The notes under the pieces are model-generated. The model ran no database searches. It was not told where the DNA came from and saw nothing but the letters and a program-made list of their open reading frames with translations. The position numbers and the translations under genes were made by a program. 64,000 nt of DNA. Origin: DASSUW01 sp963740605. Lineage in GTDB: Bacteria; Actinomycetota; Thermoleophilia; Solirubrobacterales; Solirubrobacteraceae. The stretch lies in assembly GCA_963740605.1 (NCBI GenBank), contig CAVUFC010000010.1:510894-574893 (forward strand), in the 5' to 3' direction. Positions 7,803 to 16,570 of the stretch are shown in pieces (the stretch's first letter is position 1; each line of letters starts with the position of its first letter).

Positions 7803-8690
7803 ATGACCGACGCCTCGTTCGTGCTGCGGGTCGACGCCGGGGCTCAGGTCGGCTTCGGCCACGCGGGTCGCTGCCTCGCGCTGTGGGAGCAGCTGCGCGA
7901 GCGCTGTGTGGTCGCCGTCACCGATGCCACGGCCGCCGCGTTCGTCCGCCGCTGGGGCGCGCGCGTCGCCGACGGCGGTGCCTGCGGCGACGTCACGGTG
8001 ATCGATCGGGCGCACACGGCGGAGGTCGAGGAGGTCCAGGCGCTGCGCGCCGCGGGTGCCGCGGTCTGCCTGATCGACGACGCGGGACCGGCGCGGGCGC
8101 TGGCCGACGCGGTCGTCGACCCGCCGACCGGCCCGGCGTGGCCGGACGCGCCGGGCGCCCGGCTCGGGGGCTTCGAGCACGCGCTGCTGCGCGAGGAGAT
8201 CCGCGCCGCCGCGGGTGACCGGCTGCCCGACGTCGGTGTGTTGGTGAGCATGGGCGGGAGCGACCCGACCGGCCTCACCGTGCCGCTGTGCGCCGCGCTC
8301 GGCGCGGCAGGCGTGGAGACGCTGGCGGTGCTCGGGCCCGGTTACGACGGGCCGCCTCCGCCCGGCCGCGTGCTGCAGGACGGGGCGTTGTGGCCGCGCG
8401 CGCTGGCCGGTGCCGAGCTGGTGGTCTGCGGCTTCGGTCACACGCTGCTCGAGGCCGCCCACCTCGGCGTCCCGGCGGTCGCGATCCCGCGCCACGAGCG
8501 CGACGCGCGCGAGGCCGCGGCGTTCTCGGTCCACGGCACGATGGAGATGGCGAGCCCGGACGACGCGGTCGCCACCGTCAGCGCTCTGCGCGGATCTGAC
8601 CGCCTGCGCGAGATGCGGCGCACCGGGCCGGCGCTGGTCGACGGCCGCGGCGCGGAGCGCGTCGCCGCCGCGCTGGAGGCGCTGCGATGA
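7803..8690 (+). CDS. pseG: PseG-like UDP-sugar hydrolase
   Basis: 295 aa. The N-terminus carries RVDAGAQVGFGHAGRCLAL (residues 9-27), the PseG signature; H20 matches the catalytic His of characterised PseG. The rest has the GT-B fold (VSMGGSDPTG, then a GFGHTLLEAAHLGVPAVAIP donor-site segment). PseG removes UDP from the 2,4-diamino hexose before condensation by PseI. It heads a coupled run (7803-12298) with SDR, TPP enzyme and ATP-grasp genes, each overlapping the next by 4-8 bases. Confidence 0.86.
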   Translation: MTDASFVLRVDAGAQVGFGHAGRCLALWEQLRERCVVAVTDATAAAFVRRWGARVADGGACGDVTVIDRAHTAEVEEVQALRAAGAAVCLIDDAGPARALADAVVDPPTGPAWPDAPGARLGGFEHALLREEIRAAAGDRLPDVGVLVSMGGSDPTGLTVPLCAALGAAGVETLAVLGPGYDGPPPPGRVLQDGALWPRALAGAELVVCGFGHTLLEAAHLGVPAVAIPRHERDAREAAAFSVHGTMEMASPDDAVATVSALRGSDRLREMRRTGPALVDGRGAERVAAALEALR

Positions 8691-9430
8691 CGCTGCAGGG
8701 GCGGGTCGCGCTGGTCACCGGAGGGAGCCGCGGCATCGGCCGTGCGGCGGCGCTCGTGCTCGCCGAAGCCGGCGCCGACGTGGCGATCACGTACCGCGAG
8801 CGTGCCGACGCCGCCGAGGAGGTCGTTGCGGCGATCGGTGCGCTCGGCCGCCGGGCGCTCTCGCTGCGCGCCGAGCTCGGGCCGGGTGCCGAGGCGACCC
8901 GTGTGATCGACGAGGTCACCGCCGGCCTCGGGCCCGTCGACGTGCTCGTGAACAACGCGGGCGTGCTCGAGCAGAAGCCGTTCGAGGAGATCACGGAAGC
9001 GGACCTCGATCTCGCGCTGGCCGTCAATCTAAAGGCCGTGTTCCTGCTCTCCCAGGCGGTCATCGGCTCGATGCGCGAGCGCGGCTGGGGCCGGATCGTC
9101 AACGTGGCTTCGTCCGGCGGGCAGCTCGGCGGGCCGCTGGCCGTGCACTACTCTGCGAGCAAGGCAGGGGTGATCGGCCTCACGCGCTCCCTGGCGCGGG
9201 TCGGCGCGCCGCACGTCGCCGTCAACTGCGTGTCGCCCGGCCTGATCGAGACCGAGATGACCGAGCCCGAGATCGCATCGCCCGCCGGCCAGGACAAGCT
9301 GCGCCAAGTCCCGCTTGGGCGGGCAGGACAGCCCGACGAGGTGGCGGCGGCGATCGTCTATCTCGCGACCGCCGCGCCATACGTGACCGGCCAGACGCTC
9401 AACGTCAACGGAGGCCTCTACCTTGGCTAG
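8687..9430 (+). CDS. SDR-family reductase (FabG-like)
   Basis: 247 aa. Classical short-chain dehydrogenase: TGGSRGIG at 11-18, NNAG at 89-92, Tyr155 and Lys159 in HYSASKAG, and a C-terminal SPGLIETEM with VTGQTLNVNGG. Uses NAD(P)H on a ketone or alcohol. The ATG overlaps the PseG stop (ATGA) and the gene overlaps the TPP enzyme by 8 bases, so the three are made together. A likely job is reduction of the keto product of the TPP enzyme, but this is inference. It is too generic to name a substrate. Confidence 0.88.
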   Translation: MTLQGRVALVTGGSRGIGRAAALVLAEAGADVAITYRERADAAEEVVAAIGALGRRALSLRAELGPGAEATRVIDEVTAGLGPVDVLVNNAGVLEQKPFEEITEADLDLALAVNLKAVFLLSQAVIGSMRERGWGRIVNVASSGGQLGGPLAVHYSASKAGVIGLTRSLARVGAPHVAVNCVSPGLIETEMTEPEIASPAGQDKLRQVPLGRAGQPDEVAAAIVYLATAAPYVTGQTLNVNGGLYLG

Positions 9431-11120
9431 CGTCTCCTCCCGGGTCGGCGCGGAGTTCATCGTCGACGCGTTCGAGCGCCACGGCATCGACCGCCTGTAC
9501 ACGTTCCCGGGCGGGACGGTCGCCGCGATCTTCGACGCTGCGGTCGCACGCGGGATCCCCATCTTCACCGGCCGCCACGAGCAGGGCGCCGGCTACGCGG
9601 CACTTGCCGCCGCGCGGCTCAGCGGTCGTCCGCAGGTCGTGCTCGTCACGTCCGGCCCGGGCGTGACGAACCTCGTCACGAGCGTCGCCGACGCCTACTT
9701 CGACTCAACGCCGCTCGTCGTCTGCACCGGCCAGGTCGGGACCGCCGACATGCGCGGCGACCTCCCGGTGCGCCAGCGCGGCTTCCAGGAGGTCGACACG
9801 ATCGCCCTGATGCGCCCGATCACCAAAGAGCAGATCCTGCCCCGGCACCCGAACGAGGTGCCGGCGGCGATCGAGCGTGCGTTCCGCACCGCGAGCGAGG
9901 GTCGCCCCGGCCCGGTGGTCATCGACCTGCCGATGAACGTGCAGCGCGGCGAGGTCGAGGACCCCGTGGCCGCCCCCGAGCGCCAGCGAGCGACGCCGGC
10001 GGTCACCGCCGAGTCGCTCGACGCGGCAGCCGAGGCCCTTTCCGGCGCGCGGCGGCCGCTGGTCATCGCCGGCCAGGGCGTGCTGCTGGCGGGCGCGACC
10101 GAGGAGCTGCGCCGGCTCGTCCGCGGACGCGGGATCCCCGTGTCGCACAGCCTGCTCGGGCTCGGCGCGCTGCCCTCCGAGGACCTGCTCGCGCTCGGCT
10201 TCCACGGCCACACCGGCAACCAGTACGCGGGCCTCGCGATCCAGAACGCCGACGTGGTGCTGGTGGTCGGCTCGCGGCTCGACGTCCGGCAGACCGGCAG
10301 CGAGGTCGCCGCGTTCGCGCCGGGGGCGACGGTCGTGCGCGTCGAGGCCGACCCGGCCGAGCTCGACCACTCGCGCATCCGCACCGACATCGCCGTCTTC
10401 GGCGACGCACGCGAGGCGCTCGCCGGCCTGCTCGAACGGCTCGACGGCCGCCCGGATCTCGCGCCGTGGCACGCGCAGATCGCGGAGTGGCGGCGCGAGC
10501 ACGCGCTGACGGTCGCGGCCGAGGGCCCGCTGAAGCCGCAGGAGGTCATTCTCGAGACCAATGAGCTGACGCGCGGCCGCGATGTCGTGGTCGTCACCGG
10601 CGTCGGTCTGCACCAACAGTGGGTGGCGCGCCATTTCGACGTCGACTTCCCGCGCCGGCCGTTGCTCACCTCGGGTGGGCACGGCGCGATGGGCTACGAC
10701 CTGCCGACGGCGGTCGGCGCTGCGCTGCAGGGCCGCGACGTCGTCTGCTTCGTCGGCGACGGATCACTGCAGATCAACATCCAGGAGCTGGCGTCGGTCG
10801 TCGACCAGGAGCTGCCGATCAAGATCGTGGTGATCGACAACCACCGGCTCGGGATCGTGTCCCAGTTCCAGATCCTCAACTGGGGCTCCGACCCGACCTG
10901 CGGGGAGAAATGGAACCCCGACTTCGCGGCGATCGCGCGCGCCTACGGGATTCCGAGCTTCAGCGTCTCCGACCGCGAGGCGCTCGTCCCGGCGCTCACC
11001 GAGGCGCTCGCGGAGCCCGGCGCCGCGCTCGTGCACTGCGCGGTCGATCCCGACGAGGACATCTCGCCGATGCTGCTCGCCGGCCAGCGCCTCGACCGCA
11101 TGTGGCCGCTCGGCGAGTGA
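9423..11120 (+). CDS. Acetolactate-synthase-like TPP enzyme
   Basis: 565 aa, TTG start inside the end of the SDR gene. The three-domain TPP layout is complete: catalytic Glu53 in GRHEQGAGYAA, SGPGVTNL in the PYR domain, a central FAD/Rossmann-like domain with VVGSRLDVRQTG, and the TPP-Mg motif starting GDGS at 445-448 with N452. It resembles acetolactate synthase large subunits, but no small subunit or other branched-chain genes are near. Placement among nonulosonate genes argues for a dedicated role. A known precedent is YerE, which adds a two-carbon unit from pyruvate to a keto sugar; whether this enzyme does the same is unknown. Confidence 0.87.
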   Translation: MASVSSRVGAEFIVDAFERHGIDRLYTFPGGTVAAIFDAAVARGIPIFTGRHEQGAGYAALAAARLSGRPQVVLVTSGPGVTNLVTSVADAYFDSTPLVVCTGQVGTADMRGDLPVRQRGFQEVDTIALMRPITKEQILPRHPNEVPAAIERAFRTASEGRPGPVVIDLPMNVQRGEVEDPVAAPERQRATPAVTAESLDAAAEALSGARRPLVIAGQGVLLAGATEELRRLVRGRGIPVSHSLLGLGALPSEDLLALGFHGHTGNQYAGLAIQNADVVLVVGSRLDVRQTGSEVAAFAPGATVVRVEADPAELDHSRIRTDIAVFGDAREALAGLLERLDGRPDLAPWHAQIAEWRREHALTVAAEGPLKPQEVILETNELTRGRDVVVVTGVGLHQQWVARHFDVDFPRRPLLTSGGHGAMGYDLPTAVGAALQGRDVVCFVGDGSLQINIQELASVVDQELPIKIVVIDNHRLGIVSQFQILNWGSDPTCGEKWNPDFAAIARAYGIPSFSVSDREALVPALTEALAEPGAALVHCAVDPDEDISPMLLAGQRLDRMWPLGE

Positions 11121-12298
11121 CCCGGACGCTGCTGTTCGTCAGCGGCGGGATCGAGGCGGTGCCCGCGATCGCGCGCGCGAAGGAGATGGGGCTTCGCGTG
11201 GCGGTGAGTGACGGGGCGGCCGATGCGCCCGGCATGGCGCTGGCCGATGAGCGGCTCGTGATCAGCACGTACGACGTGGCCGGCACGGTCGCGGCCGCGC
11301 GCGGGCTGGAGCTCGACGGCGTGATCTGCGTGGCCTCCGACGTGCCGCAGACGGTGGCCGGCGTCGCCGACGCGTTCGGGCTGCCGGGCGTGACGCCGGA
11401 GAGCGCCGCGCTGGCGACCGACAAGCTCGCGATGAAGGAGCGCTTCGCTCGCGACGGCGTGCCGATCCCGTGGTTCGCGCCGCTCTCGTCAGTGGCAGAG
11501 ATGGCGGCGCTGGAAGGGCCGCTGATCGTCAAGCCCGTCGACAGCCGCGGCGCCCGCGGCGTGATCCGGATGACCGAAGGGCTCGACCCGGAATGGGCGT
11601 TCGCGGCGGCGCGCGCCGAGTCGCCGACCGGTCGCGTGATGGCCGAGCGGTTCCTCGACGGCCCGCAGGTCTCGACCGAGTCGCTGGTCATCGATGGCGT
11701 CGCGCACACGGTCGGGCTGGCCGACCGCAACTACGAGCACCTCGAGCGCTTCGCGCCGTACATGATCGAGGACGGGGGCGAGCTGCCGACGCGGCACGAC
11801 GTGGCCGCGATCTCCGATCTCGTTCAGGATGCCGCCGCCAGCCTCGGCATCCGCAATGGCGTCGTCAAGGGCGACATCGTGATCCACGCGGGCCGGCCGC
11901 ACGTGATCGAGCTGGCCGCGCGGCTCAGCGGCGGCTACCTGTGCACGCACGAGATCCCGCTCAGCACCGGGGTCGACTTCGTCGGCTGCGCGATCCGCGT
12001 CGCCCTGGGCGAGCCGCCCGGTGCGGCCGAGCTCGTGCCGCGCCACACGCGCGGCGTCGCGCAGCGCTGGCTGTTCCCGCCACCGGGCCGCGTCGTGGCG
12101 ATCTCCGGTGCCGACGATGTCCAAGCGCGGCCGGAGGTCGAGCTGTGCGAGCTGCGCGTCGCGGTCGGCGACACCGTCCCGCCGGTCACCAGCCACCCGG
12201 CGCGCGCGGGTGTGCTGATCGCCACAGGCGATACCCGCAAGCAGGCGATCGCCGCCGCGCGGAGCGCGGTCGGGGCGATCACGATCGCCACTCAGTAG
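11117..12298 (+). CDS. ATP-grasp ligase
   Basis: 393 aa. GTG at 11117 overlaps the previous stop (GTGA). N-terminal pre-ATP-grasp Rossmann-like domain (residues 1-95), then an ATP-grasp domain: LATDKLAMKE, PLIVKPVDSRGARGV, a FLDGPQVSTESL segment and the metal-binding HVIELAARLSGGY. A carboxylate-amine ligase like the carbamoyl-phosphate synthase/PurK group. In this setting it could join an amino acid or other carboxylate to an amino sugar, replacing the acetyltransferase (PseH) that I cannot find in the cluster. That role is a hypothesis; the fold is clear. Confidence 0.85.
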   Translation: MTRTLLFVSGGIEAVPAIARAKEMGLRVAVSDGAADAPGMALADERLVISTYDVAGTVAAARGLELDGVICVASDVPQTVAGVADAFGLPGVTPESAALATDKLAMKERFARDGVPIPWFAPLSSVAEMAALEGPLIVKPVDSRGARGVIRMTEGLDPEWAFAAARAESPTGRVMAERFLDGPQVSTESLVIDGVAHTVGLADRNYEHLERFAPYMIEDGGELPTRHDVAAISDLVQDAAASLGIRNGVVKGDIVIHAGRPHVIELAARLSGGYLCTHEIPLSTGVDFVGCAIRVALGEPPGAAELVPRHTRGVAQRWLFPPPGRVVAISGADDVQARPEVELCELRVAVGDTVPPVTSHPARAGVLIATGDTRKQAIAAARSAVGAITIATQ

Positions 12299-13446
12299 GC
12301 GACGATGCGGTCGTACAGGCGCACGATGTCCTCCGCACGCGCGCCGAGGTCGATCGCGGCGGCGGCGATCTCGTCTCCGCTGTCGTAGCTGGAGATCACG
12401 AGCGGCACGCCCGCCACCGCCGTCAGCGGCGTGCCGATCGCGTGCCCGCGCCAGCTGCCGCCCTGCTTGACCGGGTCGCTGTCGACGATGGTGAAGTCGC
12501 GCTCCGTGGCGAACAGCGGGGTCCGCTGGAACAGGTACTCGAGGTGCAGTCCCGCGCCCCAGACCTGGCAGCGGTCGCCGACGCCCGTCAGCCTCGCGGT
12601 GACCGCTTCAGCGGCGGCGTCCCATGCCGCCACGGCGAGCCGCGCGGCTTCGAGATCGGCGGTCTCGGGGATGGGCTCGGCCTCGCGCGCCGCCGGAGAG
12701 GCCAGCACCCGGTGGCCGTTGTAGTCCATCTCCTCGTCGACCTCCTGCGGCTCCCAGCCGGCGCGCCACAGCGCGTTCTCCAGGCTGCGGCGGCTGAAGT
12801 GCGTCGTGTGCTGTACCGAGAAGAAGCCGACGAGGTCGTTGGTGATGCCGCGCTCGACCACCGGCACCTCCACGACGAGGCGGGTCTTCGCGCCGGCGGC
12901 GGCGCGCAGGCTGCGAAGCAGGCCGACCGGGTCGGGCACGTGCTCGAGCAGGTGAAACAGCGCGATCGTGTCGGGACTCGGCCCGGGCGGGAGCGCGTCG
13001 AGGTCGCCATGGGCGATCTGGGCGTCCTCGTCGGCGAGCCGCCGGCGGGCGCGCTCCACCGCAGGGGCATCGACGTCGACGCCGAGCTTGCGCACGTGCC
13101 GTGGAAGCGCGGCGAGGAAACGGCCCTCGAAGCAGCCGACGTCGAGCACCGTCGCGCCGGCGCCAAGACGCCCACGGCGCGCGAGCCAGTCGGCCTGCTC
13201 CCCCACGCGCTCCGGATTCGCGCGATAGGACATCCCGCCCTCGCGGAACAGCGCGGAGACCGCCCCGGGCGCGTACACCGGGCTCATGTACAGGCACGCG
13301 CAGCGCTCGCACCGGACCGTGCGGACGTCGACGCGCCGCGGCGGGTCGAGGAAGAACTGGAAGTCCGGGAGCTCGATCAGCGTGGCCGCCTCGTCGTGCC
13401 CGCAGATCGGGCACGCGCGCGGCTCAGTGAACGCGGATCTCGTCAT
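12292..13446 (-). CDS. Zinc-ribbon SAM-dependent methyltransferase, copy 2
   Basis: 384 aa. N-terminal zinc ribbon (Cys12, Cys15, Cys46, Cys49), a class I methyltransferase core (VLDVGCFEGRF near 100, FHLLEHVPDP), and a C-terminal Rossmann-like domain (VWGAGLHLEYL, VIDSDPVKQGG-like segment). This is the architecture of sugar C-methyltransferases such as TylC3/NovU, which act on nucleotide keto sugars. It is a paralogue of the adjacent gene 13424-14605 and overlaps it by 23 bases on the same strand. Ends convergent with the ATP-grasp gene (7-base overlap). It could equally be an O-methyltransferase. Confidence 0.84.
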   Translation of the reverse strand: MTRSAFTEPRACPICGHDEAATLIELPDFQFFLDPPRRVDVRTVRCERCACLYMSPVYAPGAVSALFREGGMSYRANPERVGEQADWLARRGRLGAGATVLDVGCFEGRFLAALPRHVRKLGVDVDAPAVERARRRLADEDAQIAHGDLDALPPGPSPDTIALFHLLEHVPDPVGLLRSLRAAAGAKTRLVVEVPVVERGITNDLVGFFSVQHTTHFSRRSLENALWRAGWEPQEVDEEMDYNGHRVLASPAAREAEPIPETADLEAARLAVAAWDAAAEAVTARLTGVGDRCQVWGAGLHLEYLFQRTPLFATERDFTIVDSDPVKQGGSWRGHAIGTPLTAVAGVPLVISSYDSGDEIAAAAIDLGARAEDIVRLYDRIVAY

Positions 13447-14605
13447 ACAGCGCGACCACCTCCTCGACGCCCCGTTCGCGCGCCGCCGCCACGATCGCCG
13501 GCTGGCCTTGGTAGCTGCTCGCGACGAGCGGCACGTCGGTGACGTCGATCGCGTCCGGCGGCACGATCGGGACGCCGCGCCACGTGCCGCCGACCTTGGC
13601 CGGGTCGCGGTCCACGAGCACGTACTCGCGGTCGCGCTGGAAGAACGTGGTGGCGTGGTAGAGCATCTCGGTGTGGCTGCCGGCGCCCCAGATCAGGCAG
13701 CGCGGGCCGATCCCTGCGAGCCGCTCGTCTGCCCGCGCCGCGCTCTCGCGCCACGCTGACAGGCAGCGCTCGTAGGCATCGGCGTCGGCCGCCGCCGCTC
13801 CGCCCTCGCCGCGCGCGGCGACGACGCGGCAGCCGTTGTAGTCGTCCATCTCGCACCACTCGGCAACCGCCCAGCCCGCGGCGTGCAGCGCGCGCTGCAG
13901 CCCGGCACGCGTGAAGTGGGTCACGTGGTAGACGCTGAAGAAGCCGGAGATGTCATTGGTGGCGCCGTTCTCGGCGATCGGGACCTCGACCACCAGGCGG
14001 CCGCCGGGCGCGGCCAGCGCCCCGAGGCGGCGGAGCGCGTCGACCGGTCGCGGGAGGTGCTCGAGCACGTGGAACATCGTGAACGTGTCGACCGCGCCGG
14101 CGACCTCCACGCGCTCGAACGCGCTGTGCACGAACTGGATCCCGGGATGCGTCGCGGCGGCGCGCGCCAGCGCATGCTCGTCCACGTCGACGCCGATGCG
14201 CTCGTCCTCGGCGGGCATCTGCGCGAGCAGGCCGCCGTCGTGGCAGCCGACGTCGAGCACGCGCCGCCCGCCGCCGAGCAGCCCGCGCTCGCGCATCCAC
14301 GCGACCTCCTCCCGGGCCCGCCCGGCGCTGGCGCCGAACGACGCCTCGGCCTCGGCCATCACGACCGCGTAGCCCTCCTCGGTCAGCACCGCGTCCTGGA
14401 ACGCGATCAGACAGTCCGCGCACTGGACGGTGCGGACGTCGACCCGCTTCGGCGCCGTCGCCGAGTCGAGGTGGTACTGGAAGCCGTCGAGGTCGAGCAG
14501 CGTCAACTTGCGCTCGCCACCGCACAGCGGGCAGGGCCGCTGAATCATCAGGTCGCTCGCCAGGCGGTTGCCGGTGAACGAGTCGACGCGCGCCCACGCG
14601 GCCAT
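13424..14605 (-). CDS. Zinc-ribbon SAM-dependent methyltransferase, copy 1
   Basis: 393 aa as given; an in-frame ATG 19 codons later (just before QRPCPLCGG) is an equally good start. Same architecture as its downstream paralogue: zinc ribbon Cys25, Cys28, Cys62, Cys65; VLDVGCHDGG at 116-125; FHVLEHLPRP; shared segments such as GFFSVYHVTHF and the closing VVALYDEIR-type end. Two tandem paralogues imply two methylations on the same sugar type, or one active and one specialised copy. Probably acts on the nonulosonate precursor or a flanking residue. Confidence 0.84.
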   Translation of the reverse strand: MAAWARVDSFTGNRLASDLMIQRPCPLCGGERKLTLLDLDGFQYHLDSATAPKRVDVRTVQCADCLIAFQDAVLTEEGYAVVMAEAEASFGASAGRAREEVAWMRERGLLGGGRRVLDVGCHDGGLLAQMPAEDERIGVDVDEHALARAAATHPGIQFVHSAFERVEVAGAVDTFTMFHVLEHLPRPVDALRRLGALAAPGGRLVVEVPIAENGATNDISGFFSVYHVTHFTRAGLQRALHAAGWAVAEWCEMDDYNGCRVVAARGEGGAAAADADAYERCLSAWRESAARADERLAGIGPRCLIWGAGSHTEMLYHATTFFQRDREYVLVDRDPAKVGGTWRGVPIVPPDAIDVTDVPLVASSYQGQPAIVAAARERGVEEVVALYDEIRVH

Positions 14606-14634
14606 CGGCGCCGGAGTCTAGTCTCGGCGCCGCC

Positions 14635-16545
14635 GTGCTGGTCTGCCTGTTCCACCTCAACCTGGCGTTCTCGTCGTTGCCCGCCGAGCGCCGGCCGGAG
14701 ATCGTCGAGCGCTGCTACTGGCCGATGCTCGAGCTGGCGCGCCGCACGCCGTTCCCGATCGCGTTCGAGGCGCCCGGATGGACGCTCGAGCAGCTCGCCG
14801 AGATCGACCCCCCGTGGATCGCCGCGGCGCGCGAGCTGATCGAGGCGGGGCGCGCAGAGCTCGTCGGCAGCTCGTTCGCGCAGTGCGCCGCACCGCTGCT
14901 GCCGGCCGAGGTCAACCGCTGGAACCTGCGGCTCGGGCTCGACGTCTATGAGCGGCTGCTCGGCGTGCGCCCTCAGACGGCGATGCTGTGCGAGCAGGCG
15001 TACTCGCCCGGCCTCGTCCCGCTGTATGCGCAGGCCGGCTATGCGGCGATCGTCGCCGACTGGGACAACGCGTACCGCTCGCATCCCGACTGGCCGCCGG
15101 CGACGCGGCGCGCGCCCCAGCGCGCGCGCGGAGCCGACGGGTCGAGCCTCCCGGTCGTGTGGAGCCAGTCGATCGTGTTCCAGAAGTTCCAGCGCTACGC
15201 GCACGCCGAGCTCGATCTCGAGCGCTACGTCGCGTTCGTCCGCGAAGCGGTGGCGGACGGCGGCGCGCTGCTCCTGTACGCCAACGACGCCGAGGTGTTC
15301 GATCACCGGCCAGGCCGCTTCGCCGCCGAGCCGGCGGCGCGCGAGGGCGAGTGGGACCGGATCGCCGAGGCCTTGACGGCGCTGGCGGAGATCGCCTCGC
15401 CCGCGCTCCCCCGCGACGTGCTGACGCTGCACGCCGGTCGCGAGCTGCACCTGGAGGCGCCCGCCCACCCGATCCCGGTCAAGAAGCAGGACAAGTACAA
15501 CATCGGCCGCTGGGCGGTCAGCGGGCGCGACGACGTCGGCATCAACACCCGCTGCTGGCGCCTGTACGACCGCCTGCGCGGGAGCGACGACGCCGCGCAA
15601 TGGCGCGAGCTGTGCGCGCTGTGGGCGTCGGACTTCCGCACGCACATCACCGAGGCGCGGTGGGCCGCTCTGCAGACCGATCTCACGCGTCGCGAGATCT
15701 CGGGGCCCCCGCCCGCGCCGGCCGCGCCCGGGGCCTCGACCGTGCCCGACGAGGTCACGCGCGAGGGCCGCCTGTGGCGGGTCCGTGCCGGCGACCTCGA
15801 CGTCGTGCTCAACGCCCGTCGCGGCCTCGCGATCGAGTCGTTCACGGACACACGCTGGGGCGACGTGCTGCTCGGCACGCTCGAGCACGGCTACTTCCCG
15901 ACGATCGAGCTCGGCGCCGACTGGTACTCGGGCAGCACGGTGCAGGAGTCGCCGCTGCGGCATAAGGGCACCGATCTCGAACTGGTCGAGCCGGTGTTCG
16001 CGCGGCTCGAGAACGGCGCGATCCGCGCCTGGGCCACCGTCGACTCCGACTTCGGCGCGATCGAGAAGGTCGTGACCGTAGGAGCGCGGCGGGTCGAGAT
16101 CGAGATCACGCTGCGCTGGCCGGAGCTGCCGCCCGGCTCGCTACGCGCCGGCTACGTGACGCTGCATCCGGAGGCGTTCGACGCCGCCACGCTGTTCTAC
16201 GCCGCCCACAACGGCGGCGACGTCCTCGAGCGCCACGACCTCGCGGGAGCGGCGTTCGACCACGGCGCGCCCGTGTCGGCACTCGTCTCGAGCGCGCAGG
16301 GCGTCGGCGCCACCGAGGGCGTCGTCCTGCTCGGCGACGCCCGCCGCACCATCCGCGTCGAGGTCGACCAGGCGTACGGCAAGCCGCTGGCGCTGCTCCG
16401 GCTCGCGCCCGCGGGCGACCGCTACTTGTTCCGGTTGATGTTCAGCCTCACCGAGTCCGACGACACGCGCCGCGGCCCGATCGCCCGCGCCCCCGACGAC
16501 CCGCAGCGCCTGCGCATCAGCATCGGCGCCGAGCCGACCGCCTGA
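14635..16545 (+). CDS. GH57-like glycoside hydrolase/transferase
   Basis: 636 aa, GTG start. N-terminal barrel like GH57 amylases/4-alpha-glucanotransferases: FHLN at the start, Glu120 in MLCEQAYSP at the nucleophile position, and Asp218 in LLYANDAEVFD at the acid position, close to the spacing I recall for Thermococcus glucanotransferase. The C-terminal half (from about residue 375) is beta-rich and resembles the DUF1926-type beta-sandwich of that family. No signal peptide, so it is intracellular. Its place among flagellin-sugar genes is unexpected; it might trim or transfer a sugar on a carrier. Substrate unknown. Confidence 0.75.
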   Translation: MLVCLFHLNLAFSSLPAERRPEIVERCYWPMLELARRTPFPIAFEAPGWTLEQLAEIDPPWIAAARELIEAGRAELVGSSFAQCAAPLLPAEVNRWNLRLGLDVYERLLGVRPQTAMLCEQAYSPGLVPLYAQAGYAAIVADWDNAYRSHPDWPPATRRAPQRARGADGSSLPVVWSQSIVFQKFQRYAHAELDLERYVAFVREAVADGGALLLYANDAEVFDHRPGRFAAEPAAREGEWDRIAEALTALAEIASPALPRDVLTLHAGRELHLEAPAHPIPVKKQDKYNIGRWAVSGRDDVGINTRCWRLYDRLRGSDDAAQWRELCALWASDFRTHITEARWAALQTDLTRREISGPPPAPAAPGASTVPDEVTREGRLWRVRAGDLDVVLNARRGLAIESFTDTRWGDVLLGTLEHGYFPTIELGADWYSGSTVQESPLRHKGTDLELVEPVFARLENGAIRAWATVDSDFGAIEKVVTVGARRVEIEITLRWPELPPGSLRAGYVTLHPEAFDAATLFYAAHNGGDVLERHDLAGAAFDHGAPVSALVSSAQGVGATEGVVLLGDARRTIRVEVDQAYGKPLALLRLAPAGDRYLFRLMFSLTESDDTRRGPIARAPDDPQRLRISIGAEPTA

Positions 16546-16570
16546 CGGGCACAACGATCCGGCTCGGCGC

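Noticed and set aside
10063..10410. Short Arg-rich minus-strand frame inside the TPP enzyme gene
   Set aside because: Pure Arg/Ala/Pro composition, typical of off-frame reading of high-GC coding sequence.
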